Positions 42,276 through 50,492 of a stretch of DNA of 64,000 nt are shown in pieces (positions within the stretch are counted from its first letter, which is position 1; each line of letters opens with the position of its first letter). The notes under the pieces are model-generated. The model did no database searches. It was not told the origin of the DNA and saw only the letters and a list, made by a program, of their open reading frames with translations. Origin of the DNA: CALAED01 sp036555725 (lineage in GTDB: Bacteria; Actinomycetota; Actinomycetes; Streptosporangiales; Streptosporangiaceae); contig DATBKU010000165.1 of the NCBI GenBank assembly GCA_036555725.1, positions 1 to 64,000 on the forward strand, written 5' to 3'. The translations under genes were made by a program, and so were the position numbers.

Positions 42276-42745
42276 GGTGCTGTCCTCCGGGTCGCGGCGA
42301 GCCGGACGGCGTCGATGATCTTCTCGTAGCCGGTGCACCGGCACAGGTTCCCGGCCAGCGCCTCCCGAATCTCCGCGTCCGCGGGCACCCCCGGCGTACG
42401 GTCCAGGAGGTCGTGGGCCTGCACGATGAGGCCCGGGGTGCAGAACCCGCACTGGACGGCACCGGTCGCGACGAACGCCTCCTGTAGCGGGTCGAGACGG
42501 TCGGCGTCCGCCAGGCCCTCGACGGTACGGACCGTACGGCCCTCGGCCTGGCCGGCGGCGACGAGGCACGAGCAGACCGGGCGACCGTCGAGGTAGACCG
42601 TGCACGACCCGCATTCGCCCTGCTCGCAGGCGTTCTTCGAGCCGGGCAGGCCGCACCGCTCGCGCAGCACGTACAGCAGCGACTCGCCCTCCCAGACGTC
42701 GTCGACGACCCGCTCGTCACCGTTGACGGTGAACGTCACGCGCAT
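42272..42745 (-). CDS. Xanthine dehydrogenase family, 2Fe-2S subunit
   Basis: 157 residues. Plant-type cluster ligands C40, C45, C48 and C60 (CEQGECGSC then C-S-C), and the second, all-helical cluster C99, C102, C135 and C137 (CGFC, CRC). All eight cysteines are present. It passes electrons from the molybdenum centre to FAD. It overlaps the FAD subunit by 10 nt and the deaminase by 4. Confidence 0.95.
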   Translation of the reverse strand: MRVTFTVNGDERVVDDVWEGESLLYVLRERCGLPGSKNACEQGECGSCTVYLDGRPVCSCLVAAGQAEGRTVRTVEGLADADRLDPLQEAFVATGAVQCGFCTPGLIVQAHDLLDRTPGVPADAEIREALAGNLCRCTGYEKIIDAVRLAATRRTAP

Positions 42746-43602
42746 ACGCTCGCCCCCCTGAGTTCGGTCCAGGCCCACGACAGGGTGCGCCGGGCCATGA
42801 CCGCCAGCGCGTGCCGGCGGTAGCTCGCGGTCCCGCGCACGTCGTCGATGGGGCCGGCGGCCGCGGCGACCAGCTCGCCGAAGCGCCGGCTCACCCGGTC
42901 GTCGAGCGGCCCGCGCCCCGCCCAGTCGAGCTCGGCGGACAGGAAGTCCTCGGCGTCGCGGGCGCGCAGCGGGATGGGCGCCGCCGAGCCGATTCCTGTG
43001 CCGGCCCGTCCCCTGGACGGGTGCAGGGCCAGCGCGAACGAACACACCGCGATCACCATCGCGTTCCGCGTGCCGATCTTGGCGAACTGCTGCGGACCGT
43101 CGGCCCGGGCTACCCGTACCGCGCGGATCAGCTCGTCCGGCTCCAGCGCGCTGACCTTCGGCTTGACGAAGAACTCCGCGATCGCGATCGCGCGTCCACC
43201 TCGTACCGACTCCACCTCGACCGTGGCGTCGCCGGCCAGCAGCGGCGGGTGCGCGTCGCCGGCGGGGGAGGCCGAGCCGAGGTTGCCGCCGACCGTGCCG
43301 CGGTTGCGGATCTGCGGCGAGCCGACCGTGCGGGACGCGATCGCCAGGCCCGGCAGCGCGTCGCCCAGCTCCTCGATGATCCGGGTGTACGGAACGGTGG
43401 CGCCGATCCTTAGGTGGTCCCCGGTCCGGTGCCAGGTGGCGAGCTCGGAAATCGCGGTCAGGTCGAGCAGCGCGGTGGGCCGGTCCATGTCGAAGTTCAA
43501 CTCGACCATGACATCCGTACCGCCGGCGATCGGACGGGCCTCCGGGTGCGCGGCCTTCGCGGCCAGCGCCTCCGCCCACGTGGTGGGCCGGAGAAACTCC
43601 AT
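42736..43602 (-). CDS. Xanthine dehydrogenase family, FAD-binding subunit
   Basis: 288 residues. FAD-binding motifs of the CO dehydrogenase medium-subunit family: ARPIAGGTDVMVELN (about 22-36) and IRNRGTVGGNLGSASPAGD (about 97-115). A C-terminal CODH_C domain follows. It accepts electrons from the iron-sulfur subunit and reduces NAD. The start is 2 nt after the urate oxidase stop, so the enzyme set for xanthine to HIU is on one transcript. Confidence 0.94.
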   Translation of the reverse strand: MEFLRPTTWAEALAAKAAHPEARPIAGGTDVMVELNFDMDRPTALLDLTAISELATWHRTGDHLRIGATVPYTRIIEELGDALPGLAIASRTVGSPQIRNRGTVGGNLGSASPAGDAHPPLLAGDATVEVESVRGGRAIAIAEFFVKPKVSALEPDELIRAVRVARADGPQQFAKIGTRNAMVIAVCSFALALHPSRGRAGTGIGSAAPIPLRARDAEDFLSAELDWAGRGPLDDRVSRRFGELVAAAAGPIDDVRGTASYRRHALAVMARRTLSWAWTELRGASVCA

Positions 43603-43604
43603 CG

Positions 43605-44465
43605 TTACCAGGCCTCCTCGGCGGGCGGGACGTCGTCGCGGAGCGCCGTGCCCTCGATCAGGCCGTATGGCCGGTCGGCGGCGAAGAACACCTCGTTCGG
43701 ATTGTCCAGGCCGAACGGCTCCAGGTCGACGACGAAGTGGTGCTTGTTGGGCAGGGACAGCCGTACCTCGCAGAGCTCCGGGCGCTCCGCCAACACCCGC
43801 CGGCCCATGGCGTACAGGGTCTGCTGCAGCGACCGGCTGTACGTGCCGGCGAACGCCTCCAGCAGCGCCTGCCGCGCGGCCGCGTACGAGCCGTCCCAGT
43901 CCGGGGTGTCCCCGGCATGCCGCCACTCGGCGTTCACCGTCGTCGCGAGCACGCGATCGCGGGTCTCCGGCAGCGTCGTGTACTCGTCCTTGGCGTAGCC
44001 CCAGAACTCCGAGCCGGTCGAGTTGAGCACGGTCATGTCGCGCAGCCCGGTGACGACATGCGTGCCTGTCGCGGCGTGCGTGACCCGAGCCGTGCGGACC
44101 TCCTGACCGCGCCGGACGAACGAGTGACCCGTCACCGGGACGCGGTCCCACGCGTACTCCTCGACGCCGACGCGGGCACGGCCGATCGCCGCCTGCGAGT
44201 CGACGAAGTGCCGGGCCAGCAGCAGCGCGAACTCCTCGGGGGAGGCGATGCCGTGCTTGCGGGCGAAGGCGTACACGGTGTTCTTCTGCGTGTCGGTCGG
44301 CAGCACGGCGGCGTTGTCACCGGTCAGGTGCACGGCCTCCATGTCGCCGGAGAGCGCGACGCTGACGTTGAGGTCGCGAATGTCGTGCCGGTCCCCGTTC
44401 CGCTGGATGTGGACGACACGGGTCTCCGCCTTGCCGTACTGGTTCGGCCCGAGCGTGATCCCCAT
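43605..44465 (-). CDS. uox: Urate oxidase (uricase)
   Basis: 286 residues, two T-fold halves. The catalytic Lys is in NQYGKAETR (about residue 12) and the Thr in QKNTVYAFA (about residue 63); VEEYAWDRV and the late LPNKHHFVVDL complete the family signature. It is cofactor-free and oxidises urate to 5-hydroxyisourate. The start directly follows the HIU hydrolase stop with no gap, linking the first three urate-degrading steps. Confidence 0.96.
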   Translation of the reverse strand: MGITLGPNQYGKAETRVVHIQRNGDRHDIRDLNVSVALSGDMEAVHLTGDNAAVLPTDTQKNTVYAFARKHGIASPEEFALLLARHFVDSQAAIGRARVGVEEYAWDRVPVTGHSFVRRGQEVRTARVTHAATGTHVVTGLRDMTVLNSTGSEFWGYAKDEYTTLPETRDRVLATTVNAEWRHAGDTPDWDGSYAAARQALLEAFAGTYSRSLQQTLYAMGRRVLAERPELCEVRLSLPNKHHFVVDLEPFGLDNPNEVFFAADRPYGLIEGTALRDDVPPAEEAW

Positions 44466-44792
44466 CTATGACCCCCGGTAGGTCGAGTAGCCGTACGGAC
44501 TGACCAGCAGCGGCACGTGATAGTGCGCGTCCCCGTCGGTCATCGTGAAGACGACGCTGACCTCCGGGTAGAACGTCTCGACGCCGTGGGCCACGAAGTA
44601 TGGGCCGGTGCCGAAGCGCAGCCGGTACGTCCCGGGCTCGCCGGCCGGCAGGTCGCGCAGGCGTCCGTCGCCGTCGGTGGCGGCCTCGGCGAGCGGCATC
44701 CAGGTGTCACCTGCGTACCGGTCGAGGCGGACGGGCATGTGCGCGGCCGGGCGGCCCTGCGTCGTGTCGAGCACGTGCGTGGAGAGGCTCAC
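44466..44792 (-). CDS. uraH: 5-hydroxyisourate hydrolase
   Basis: 108 residues, transthyretin-like. STHVLDTTQGRPA at the N-terminus (His5 region), the Arg in RLDRY, HYHVPLLVSPYGYSTYRGS at the C-terminus with the diagnostic YRGS tetrapeptide. It hydrolyses 5-hydroxyisourate to OHCU. It lies 19 nt after uraD and abuts uox. Confidence 0.96.
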   Translation of the reverse strand: MSLSTHVLDTTQGRPAAHMPVRLDRYAGDTWMPLAEAATDGDGRLRDLPAGEPGTYRLRFGTGPYFVAHGVETFYPEVSVVFTMTDGDAHYHVPLLVSPYGYSTYRGS

Positions 44793-44811
44793 GGGCGCTC
44801 CTTGTCAGTGA

Positions 44812-45354
44812 TCATGGGCGCTCCAGGAGCTTGGCCAGGCGCAGGTTTGCGATCTTCCGCAGCTCCTCGCGGACGGTCGCCCGCTCGGTGGCGTCGTCGT
44901 TGCGCAGGCGTTCGCGGAGGGCGGCGAGCATCTGCCCGGCCGACAACCCGGTGGCGCAGATCAGGAACACGTGGCCGAACCGCTCTTCGTACGCGACGTT
45001 GCCCTCGTGCAGGGAGTGGGTGACGTCGGAGTCCGCGTCGATGACCCCGGCCTGCTCCGAGCGCGACCACGACGACTCGCGGTCGAGGCCGCCCGAGGAG
45101 GTCGGCGGGGTCGGCTGGCCGGGGAAATACAGCCGGTCACCGATCCGGGGGTGTGCACGCAGGGCCTCCTCGATGTCCGCCTCGCCGAGCCCGGCGAACG
45201 CGGCGTCGGACGTACGGACGAGCGCGTCGGCGTCGGCGTACGGACGGGCCGTGGCGATGCGCCGTACCCATGCGGTGGCGGCGCAGCACGTGTGCAACTC
45301 GCGTTCGGCGTCGTCGGCCGACAGCGTGTTGAGCCACGAGATGCCCCCAGTCAT
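44812..45354 (-). CDS. uraD: OHCU decarboxylase
   Basis: 180 residues, all-helical. Catalytic His in AHPRIGD (about residue 64), the Ser/Glu region SLHEGNVAYEERFGHVF and ICATG, as in the UraD family. It decarboxylates OHCU to S-allantoin. ATG 45354 is the likely start of the long minus-strand purine operon; no clear ribosome binding site is visible. It is divergent from pucR, with a 9-bp inverted repeat in the region between. Confidence 0.93.
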   Translation of the reverse strand: MTGGISWLNTLSADDAERELHTCCAATAWVRRIATARPYADADALVRTSDAAFAGLGEADIEEALRAHPRIGDRLYFPGQPTPPTSSGGLDRESSWSRSEQAGVIDADSDVTHSLHEGNVAYEERFGHVFLICATGLSAGQMLAALRERLRNDDATERATVREELRKIANLRLAKLLERP

Positions 45355-45426
45355 CCATCCAGTAGAGCAGGGGTGGCGGGGCACTCCTAGCGGGGAATGC
45401 CATGAACCGTCCGGGTGTCGCGGACG

Positions 45427-45454
45427 GTTCGTTTGGAGATTCCTACAAACGAAC
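45427..45454. promoter_or_regulatory. Inverted repeat between uraD and pucR
   Basis: Perfect 9-bp arms GTTCGTTTG (45427-45435) and CAAACGAAC (45446-45454) with a 10-nt spacer. Arm centres are 19 bp apart, about two helical turns. It overlaps the expected -35 zone of the pucR promoter and could serve the divergent operon too. Confidence 0.6.
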
Positions 45455-45458
45455 GGGA

Positions 45459-45464
45459 TAGCCT
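45459..45464 (+). promoter_or_regulatory. -10 box of a leaderless pucR transcript
   Basis: TAGCCT is followed by 7 nt and then GTG 45472. No ribosome binding site is present, so the mRNA is probably leaderless. Confidence 0.5.
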
Positions 45465-45471
45465 GAATGGC

Positions 45472-46986
45472 GTGCGGCTACGTGACCTTCTGGACGCCGG
45501 CGAGCTGCCGTTGACGCTGCTCACCGGCGCCGAGGCGCTGGACCGCCCGATCCGCTGGGTTTACACGACGGATCTGCCCGATCCCGGGCGCTACCTCACG
45601 GGCAGCGAGCTCGTGCTGACCGGGCTCATGTGGCGGACCGGGCCCGCGGACTCGCGCCGGTTCGTCGACGTGCTCGCGACAGCCGGGGTGACCGCGCTCG
45701 GCGCGGGCGACGCACGGTACGGCTCGATCCCGGCCGATCTGGTCGACGCCTGCCGGGTCCGTGGCCTGCCGCTGCTCGAGGTTCCGGCGGAGATCTCCTT
45801 CGGTGCCGTGACCGAACTGGTCGTCCGCCGGCTGGCGGCCGAGCGGACCGCGGACCGGGCCGGCGCGCTCGGCCGGCACCGGCAACTGATCTCGGCGGTC
45901 GCCGCCGGCGGTGGGCTCGACGCGGTGCTCGCCGCGACTCGCGCGGACCTCGGCTGCGCCTGCTGGGTGCTGTCGCCGACCGGCCGCACTGTGGCGGGGG
46001 CCGCGCTGCCGGACGGGCGTGGGCAGGAGCTGGCCGCGGCGTTTCTCGGCGCCGAACGGCTGCCGCGCGTCGCCGGGAGCTATACCGTGCTGCCTGTCGA
46101 TGAGTCCGGCGGGCATCGCGTCACGTCCTGGTTTCTCGCCGTCGAGGGCGACCTCGCCGACCTTCCCGAAGGCGGCGCGGAGTCGGTCTACGAGCTGGCC
46201 GCGCTGGCCGCGCTCGACCGGGTCAGGGTGGCGGAGGGGCGCCGGGTCGAGCGGCGCCTGCTGGCCGACCTGCTCGCCACGGCCGGGGACGCCGAGCCGG
46301 GACAGGTCGCCGCCCAGCTGCGCAGCTGCGGGCTGCCGGCGGCCGAGCCGTACGTCGCGGTGGCGGCGGCGGTCAGCGAGGTGGCCCAGCCGGCCGACGT
46401 GGGTTGCGCGGTGCTGGAGGAGCTGGCCGACGGTTTCGTCGCCGCGCCGGTCGGCACCACGGCGGTAACGCTGCTGCCGGTGGGCGCCGACGGCGCCGAG
46501 CGGCTCGTCGGCCGGTTGCGGGAGGCGGCGCGGCTGCTGGGGCCGGGACTGTCCCGCGGGCGGCTCACCGTGGGCGTGAGCGCCCCGGCGCGCGGGCCGG
46601 GCGGGCTGCGCGGCGCGGTCGACGAGGCAGGGCACACGCGAGATCTCGCCACCCTGCGGCCCGGGCGGGTCAACGTGGTGACGAGTGACGACATCCACAC
46701 GCACGTCCTGCTGCTGGCGGCGGTGCCCGATTCCGTACGCCGCTCGTTCCGCGACCGGCTGCTGCGGCCGCTGTACGACTACGACGCCGAGCACCACTCC
46801 GACCTGATCTCCACGTTGGAGGCGTTCCTCGACTGCTCCGGGTCGTGGAGCAGATGCGCCGCGCGGCTGCACGTGCACGTGAACACCTTGCGCTACCGAA
46901 TAGGGCGCATCGAGGAGCTGACCGGACGCGACCTCGCGACCCTGGAGGATCGGGTCGACTTCTTCCTGGCCCTGCGGGCCGGCTGA
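45472..46986 (+). CDS. pucR: PucR-family purine catabolism regulator
   Basis: 504 residues. N-terminal PucR domain (about 1-125, VRLRDLLDAGELPLTLLTG and RPIRWVYTTDLPDPGRYL), a GGDEF-like/CdaR middle, and a C-terminal PucR HTH_30 (RLHVHVNTLRYRIGRIEELT). The family activates or represses purine degradation genes in response to pathway metabolites. GTG 45472 follows a TAGCCT box; an upstream start at 45415 would run through the operator. It is divergent from the uraD operon. Confidence 0.93.
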   Translation: MRLRDLLDAGELPLTLLTGAEALDRPIRWVYTTDLPDPGRYLTGSELVLTGLMWRTGPADSRRFVDVLATAGVTALGAGDARYGSIPADLVDACRVRGLPLLEVPAEISFGAVTELVVRRLAAERTADRAGALGRHRQLISAVAAGGGLDAVLAATRADLGCACWVLSPTGRTVAGAALPDGRGQELAAAFLGAERLPRVAGSYTVLPVDESGGHRVTSWFLAVEGDLADLPEGGAESVYELAALAALDRVRVAEGRRVERRLLADLLATAGDAEPGQVAAQLRSCGLPAAEPYVAVAAAVSEVAQPADVGCAVLEELADGFVAAPVGTTAVTLLPVGADGAERLVGRLREAARLLGPGLSRGRLTVGVSAPARGPGGLRGAVDEAGHTRDLATLRPGRVNVVTSDDIHTHVLLLAAVPDSVRRSFRDRLLRPLYDYDAEHHSDLISTLEAFLDCSGSWSRCAARLHVHVNTLRYRIGRIEELTGRDLATLEDRVDFFLALRAG

Positions 46987-47097
46987 ACTCGGATCCTTTC
47001 AGGCGTTGGAAGTTCATCTAACTGGTCGATGTGCCAGGCCTATTTCGGGCCGGTTCCGGTCCGATGAGTAACCCTCTCGTGCCCTTCGCAACCTCTC

Positions 47098-47113
47098 ATA
47101 CTCAGTGGAGTAT
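47098..47113. promoter_or_regulatory. Inverted repeat upstream of the M14 peptidase gene
   Basis: ATACTC (47098-47103), AGTG, GAGTAT (47108-47113): perfect 6-bp arms, 47 bp before the ATG. It is a candidate operator or a short leader hairpin. Confidence 0.4.
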
Positions 47114-47159
47114 CGATGGAGACCACTGATCGTTGCGCGTCTGGTAAAGGGGGAGGGGA

Positions 47160-48482
47160 ATGCTCGGCGATGCCACATCGGTCATTGACCGCATACCCGA
47201 GATCGCTCGGATCCCGTCGGTGGACGAGTTGGTCGGCACCTTTCGCGACTTGGCGCGCACGCATCCGCGCTTGTTCCGCCTGCACCGGATCGGCACCTCG
47301 CGGCTGGGCGAGCCGCTGCTGATGCTGTCCACCGGCACCGGCCCGCAGCATGCGCTGCTGGTCGGCGGCCCGCACCCCAACGAGCCAGTAGGCTTCCTGA
47401 CCCTGCTGCACCTCGCTCAATTGTTCGTCGAGGACGCGGCTCTGCGCGACGGGCTCGGTTACACGTGGAACCTGATTCCCTGCATGGACCCGGACGGCGC
47501 CCGCCTCAACGAGGGCTGGTACGCCGGGCCATTCACCGTCGACCACTACCACCGCCATTTCTACCGGCCCGCCCTGCGCAACCAACCGGAATGGACCTTC
47601 CCGGTTCTCGACGAGAGCGCCTACTTCGACCGCACGCTTTCTGAAACACAGGCCATGATGCGTGTGATCGACGGATTGCGGCCGCGTTTTCAATGCATGT
47701 TGCACAACGCGGACTTCGGCGGTGCGTACTTCGTGCTCAGCCGGAAAATCCCGGGCCTGGCCGACGATCTCTTGCAGATCGTCCGCGACTTCGACGTGCC
47801 GCTGGAACTGGACCCGTCCGAGGCCGTCGGCTGGCCGGTCGCCGGCCCGGCCGTCTTCGTCATGCCGCCGTCGCCCGAGCTGTTCACGCACAACGGCCGC
47901 AAGACCGGGCCGCGCGCCCACGGGGCCTCGAGCGCGCACTACGCGCAGCGGCACGGCACCTTTACCCTGATCACCGAGGCGCCCATGTGGCACGACATCC
48001 ATCCGGCCGATTCGGAGGGCGAGTCGTATGCGGGGACGATGCGGGACCTGGCCGCCGATCTGAGACGCGAGGTCGACGAGATGGGGGAGGCACTGCGCCG
48101 GGTGACGCCGGAGACCTGCAGTTCGCCGGAGGTCTTCCCCGCCGCCGTGGCCGACACCTTGGCGATCGGCCGCACCTACGTTCACCGGTGGGAGGAGGCC
48201 GCCGACTCGAGCGACGCGTCGCGGCCGATAACGGCGTCCGAGCTGGCGAGCACCAGGCTCACGGCGTGGCGCACGCCGCTGCGGGCGGCCGCCATGCTGC
48301 GCCGCCTGCTACGCGTCGAATGCGAGGCGGGAAATCACCGTCCGGTGGTACGAGCCGAACTCAGCGCCACCGAGGAACGGTTCGCCCGTGCGGCGAACGG
48401 CGTGGCGGTCACCTTGCTTCCCCTGCGCAGCCTCGTCGCCCTGCAAATCGCGGCCATCCTGACCGCCATCGCCCATTTGTAA
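47160..48482 (+). CDS. M14-family zinc carboxypeptidase
   Basis: 440 residues without a signal peptide, so probably cytoplasmic. Zinc ligands are H72 and E75 in GGPHPNEPVG and H182 in MLHNADFGG; the catalytic Glu is E273 in LITEAPMW; CMDPDG (about 108-113) is the usual loop. About 150 helical residues follow the catalytic domain. M14 enzymes trim C-terminal residues or cleave peptidoglycan-type amides. A GGGGGAGGGG ribosome binding site precedes the ATG. Its position next to an exported-peptide gene and a TPR regulator makes peptide trimming an attractive, unproven role. Confidence 0.87.
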   Translation: MLGDATSVIDRIPEIARIPSVDELVGTFRDLARTHPRLFRLHRIGTSRLGEPLLMLSTGTGPQHALLVGGPHPNEPVGFLTLLHLAQLFVEDAALRDGLGYTWNLIPCMDPDGARLNEGWYAGPFTVDHYHRHFYRPALRNQPEWTFPVLDESAYFDRTLSETQAMMRVIDGLRPRFQCMLHNADFGGAYFVLSRKIPGLADDLLQIVRDFDVPLELDPSEAVGWPVAGPAVFVMPPSPELFTHNGRKTGPRAHGASSAHYAQRHGTFTLITEAPMWHDIHPADSEGESYAGTMRDLAADLRREVDEMGEALRRVTPETCSSPEVFPAAVADTLAIGRTYVHRWEEAADSSDASRPITASELASTRLTAWRTPLRAAAMLRRLLRVECEAGNHRPVVRAELSATEERFARAANGVAVTLLPLRSLVALQIAAILTAIAHL

Positions 48483-48661
48483 TCTCCGCCCCGGGCCAGG
48501 ACGCTGATCAACCGGAACGCGTCGCCACCCGCTGCGTCATGGAATTTCGCGCTACGAAAAAGAGTCGCGGGTCCCTAATTACGGTGCGCCCGCAAATAAT
48601 GCTCGTTCGCTATGTGCCGTATATGCGCGTGGTGCCGGGTGTGTGTGAACCGGTCAAGCTG

Positions 48662-48687
48662 CGCCGCTGGGGGTTAAGCCAGCGGCG
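48662..48687. terminator. Hairpin downstream of the M14 gene
   Basis: CGCCGCTGG (48662-48670) and CCAGCGGCG (48679-48687), perfect 9-bp stem with loop GGGTTAAG, 180 nt after the M14 stop. It may belong to a structured RNA together with the hairpin at 48741. Confidence 0.45.
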
Positions 48688-48740
48688 AGTCGGGCGATGG
48701 CGGCGAGTCCGCCGTCATGAAGGTACGGGTCGCGAACAAC

Positions 48741-48774
48741 AGCGCCCCGCGGGCGGGTCTGCCCGCGGGGCGCT
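48741..48774. terminator. Strong hairpin, likely bidirectional terminator
   Basis: AGCGCCCCGCGGGC (48741-48754) and GCCCGCGGGGCGCT (48761-48774), a perfect 14-bp GC-rich stem with a 6-nt loop. It lies between the M14 gene and the minus-strand peptide gene and could end both transcripts. Confidence 0.7.
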
Positions 48775-48998
48775 GAGGGACTCTTAGTACTCCCTTGTCT
48801 TACCGAACGGGCGCTTCGTTAGGTGATCAATAACTAGGTTGGTTTTCGGCCCGCCCTATTGAGTCTCGTTGTCACAACGCGATTCATTCGAACACGCTGT
48901 GTCACTGTTCAGGTGTCGAGTGCTCGTCCACCTTGGTGCGCGGTCTGGTGCCAGATCTGGCTCTCTGTGGAAGGATGATGACTTGTCCGCGCGGCCGT

Positions 48999-49133
48999 CT
49001 AGCAGCACCGGTAGTGGGCAGTCGTCGGGACAGATGCGGTTGCGGAACTCGCGATGGTGCCGCTGCTGAGAGTGATGAGAATGCTGGTAAGGATGAGAAC
49101 GGCGAGGGCGATCGCCCTCTTGAAACGAGACAT
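48999..49133 (-). CDS. Small exported peptide, candidate signalling peptide precursor
   Basis: 44 residues. Positive N-terminus MSRFKR, hydrophobic core AIALAVLILTSILITL (7-22), a Ser/Thr/Ala-rich stretch with a possible ATA cleavage motif at 31-33, and a short end SVPTTAHYRCC. ATG 49133 has a near-perfect AGGAGGGG ribosome binding site about 8 nt upstream, which argues strongly that it is translated. It is divergent from the XRE-TPR regulator with 54 bp between the starts. It has the size and layout of a secreted pheromone precursor; a small anchored or antimicrobial peptide is the alternative. The two terminal Cys could form a disulfide or carry a modification. Confidence 0.65.
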   Translation of the reverse strand: MSRFKRAIALAVLILTSILITLSSGTIASSATASVPTTAHYRCC

Positions 49134-49187
49134 GCGGTAACCCCTCCTGGTCAACCTCCGTCGGTAAATGAGTAAAAGCGGGTTAGC

Positions 49188-50492
49188 ATGAACGGTCAAG
49201 ATTCTCTGGGCCAGAGAATAAGGACATGGCGCATCCGTAAGGGGATGAGCCAGGCCCAGCTCGCCTTTCCCGAACTCTCAGACAGCTACATCTCGCTTAT
49301 CGAGAGTGACAAGCGGGTGCCGGCAACCGACGTCTTGGAGTTGCTGGCGCGCAAGCTCGGTTGCTCAACCGTATATCTTGTCAGTGGGGTTAGTGAGGAA
49401 GCCGTGAACAATCTGCGCATGATCCTCAACTACGCCGAGATCGCGTTGCAGAACGGCGAGGCACCGGAGGCGCGGAGACGGTTCGCGGAGGTGCTGGCCA
49501 GTCCCGACGTAAATGTGCTTGCCGAACTGGAACGCCGGGCTCGCTGGGGGCACGCATTGGCTCAGGAGTCTGTTGGTGAGCTAGAGGCGGCTATTAAGGA
49601 ATTGCGCGACCTGATCGCCGAGTCATCACCCGAGTGGGACCGCGAACATTGGGCTCGGCTGCACATGGCACTCACCAGATGCCTTCGGGAACGCGGCGAC
49701 TTTACTGCGAGTATTGAGGCGGGCGAGGCAGGGCTGCGAACACTCGCCGCCGCCGGGGATGACCGGTCAGAGATCCGGATCGAGTTGGGAGTCACCGTTC
49801 TCGGTTCGTATATCGAGCGGGGCGACCTGGTTCGCGCCAGCCAGCTCGCGGAACGGCTCATTCAAGGCGCCGAGGACGTCGGCACCGTCCGGGCCCGGAT
49901 GGCCGCCTATTGGCAGGCCGCCGGGGTCGCGGAGATGCGTGGCGGCTACCACGAGGGCATCGCGCTGACCGAGCGGGCGCTCGCGCTGCTTGGGGAGGAC
50001 GCCGACGAGCGGAACCTCAGCCGGCTGCGCGGCCAGTACGCCGTGCTCCTGCTGCGCGCCGGTCCCGAGAACGCCGAACGCGTCCGCGACCTGCTCACCC
50101 AGGCAAAGGGCGAGATGTCGGAGAGCTCGGCGAGCGAGATCGACCTGGCCATGTGCCTGTCCGACCTGGCCAAGGCCGAGATCGCGCTCGACCACCCCCA
50201 AGAGGCGCTGGCGCTGGCCACGGAGGCCATCGACATGCTCGGCGAGGCGCCCCGCTACGCGATGGGCGGCGCGCTGAACGCCCTCGGCGAGGCGTACCTG
50301 CGGCTGGACCGCCGAGAGGAGGCCATCGAGGTGCTGGCGCGCGCCGCCGGCTACCTCGAGGAGATGGACGTCTCCCGGCAGGCCGCCCAAGCCTGGACCG
50401 ATCTGGCCGAGCTGCTCGGCCAGCTGGGCGACGAGCGGCGGCAGTGCGAGGCGTACCGGCGGGCGCTGGCGTGCGTCGGGGTCAATCGTTGA
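49188..50492 (+). CDS. XRE-family regulator with TPR domain (RRNPP-like)
   Basis: 434 residues. N-terminal XRE helix-turn-helix: LGQRIRTWRIRKGMSQAQLA (7-26), then LSDSYISLIESDKRVP (about 30-45). The remaining 350 residues are helical repeats in TPR style, for example GGYHEGIALTERALALLGE and LGEAYLRLDRREEAIEVLAR. This is the architecture of PlcR/NprR/Rgg receptors, where the TPR part binds a short imported peptide. It is divergent from the exported-peptide gene. Its stop codon overlaps a palindrome that precedes the acyl-CoA synthetase. The ATG has no good ribosome binding site. Confidence 0.85.
   Translation: MNGQDSLGQRIRTWRIRKGMSQAQLAFPELSDSYISLIESDKRVPATDVLELLARKLGCSTVYLVSGVSEEAVNNLRMILNYAEIALQNGEAPEARRRFAEVLASPDVNVLAELERRARWGHALAQESVGELEAAIKELRDLIAESSPEWDREHWARLHMALTRCLRERGDFTASIEAGEAGLRTLAAAGDDRSEIRIELGVTVLGSYIERGDLVRASQLAERLIQGAEDVGTVRARMAAYWQAAGVAEMRGGYHEGIALTERALALLGEDADERNLSRLRGQYAVLLLRAGPENAERVRDLLTQAKGEMSESSASEIDLAMCLSDLAKAEIALDHPQEALALATEAIDMLGEAPRYAMGGALNALGEAYLRLDRREEAIEVLARAAGYLEEMDVSRQAAQAWTDLAELLGQLGDERRQCEAYRRALACVGVNR

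Larger units (their letters stand above)
48483..48998. other. Non-coding interval with several hairpins
   Basis: About 516 bp with no credible gene, lower in GC than its surroundings. It holds a 9-bp hairpin (48662-48687), a very stable 14-bp hairpin (48741-48774) and a CGTTGT-C-ACAACG palindrome (48867-48879). The AT-rich stretch near 48575-48605 could hold a promoter. An unannotated small RNA is possible. Confidence 0.4.

Noticed and set aside
48640..48790. A tRNA or tmRNA gene in the structured gap
   Set aside because: There are two hairpins but no cloverleaf, T-loop consensus or acceptor stem.
48869..49069. A plus-strand 66-codon frame antisense to the small peptide gene
   Set aside because: No ribosome binding site and no hydrophobic or domain features, whereas the minus-strand peptide has both a strong ribosome binding site and a signal-like sequence.
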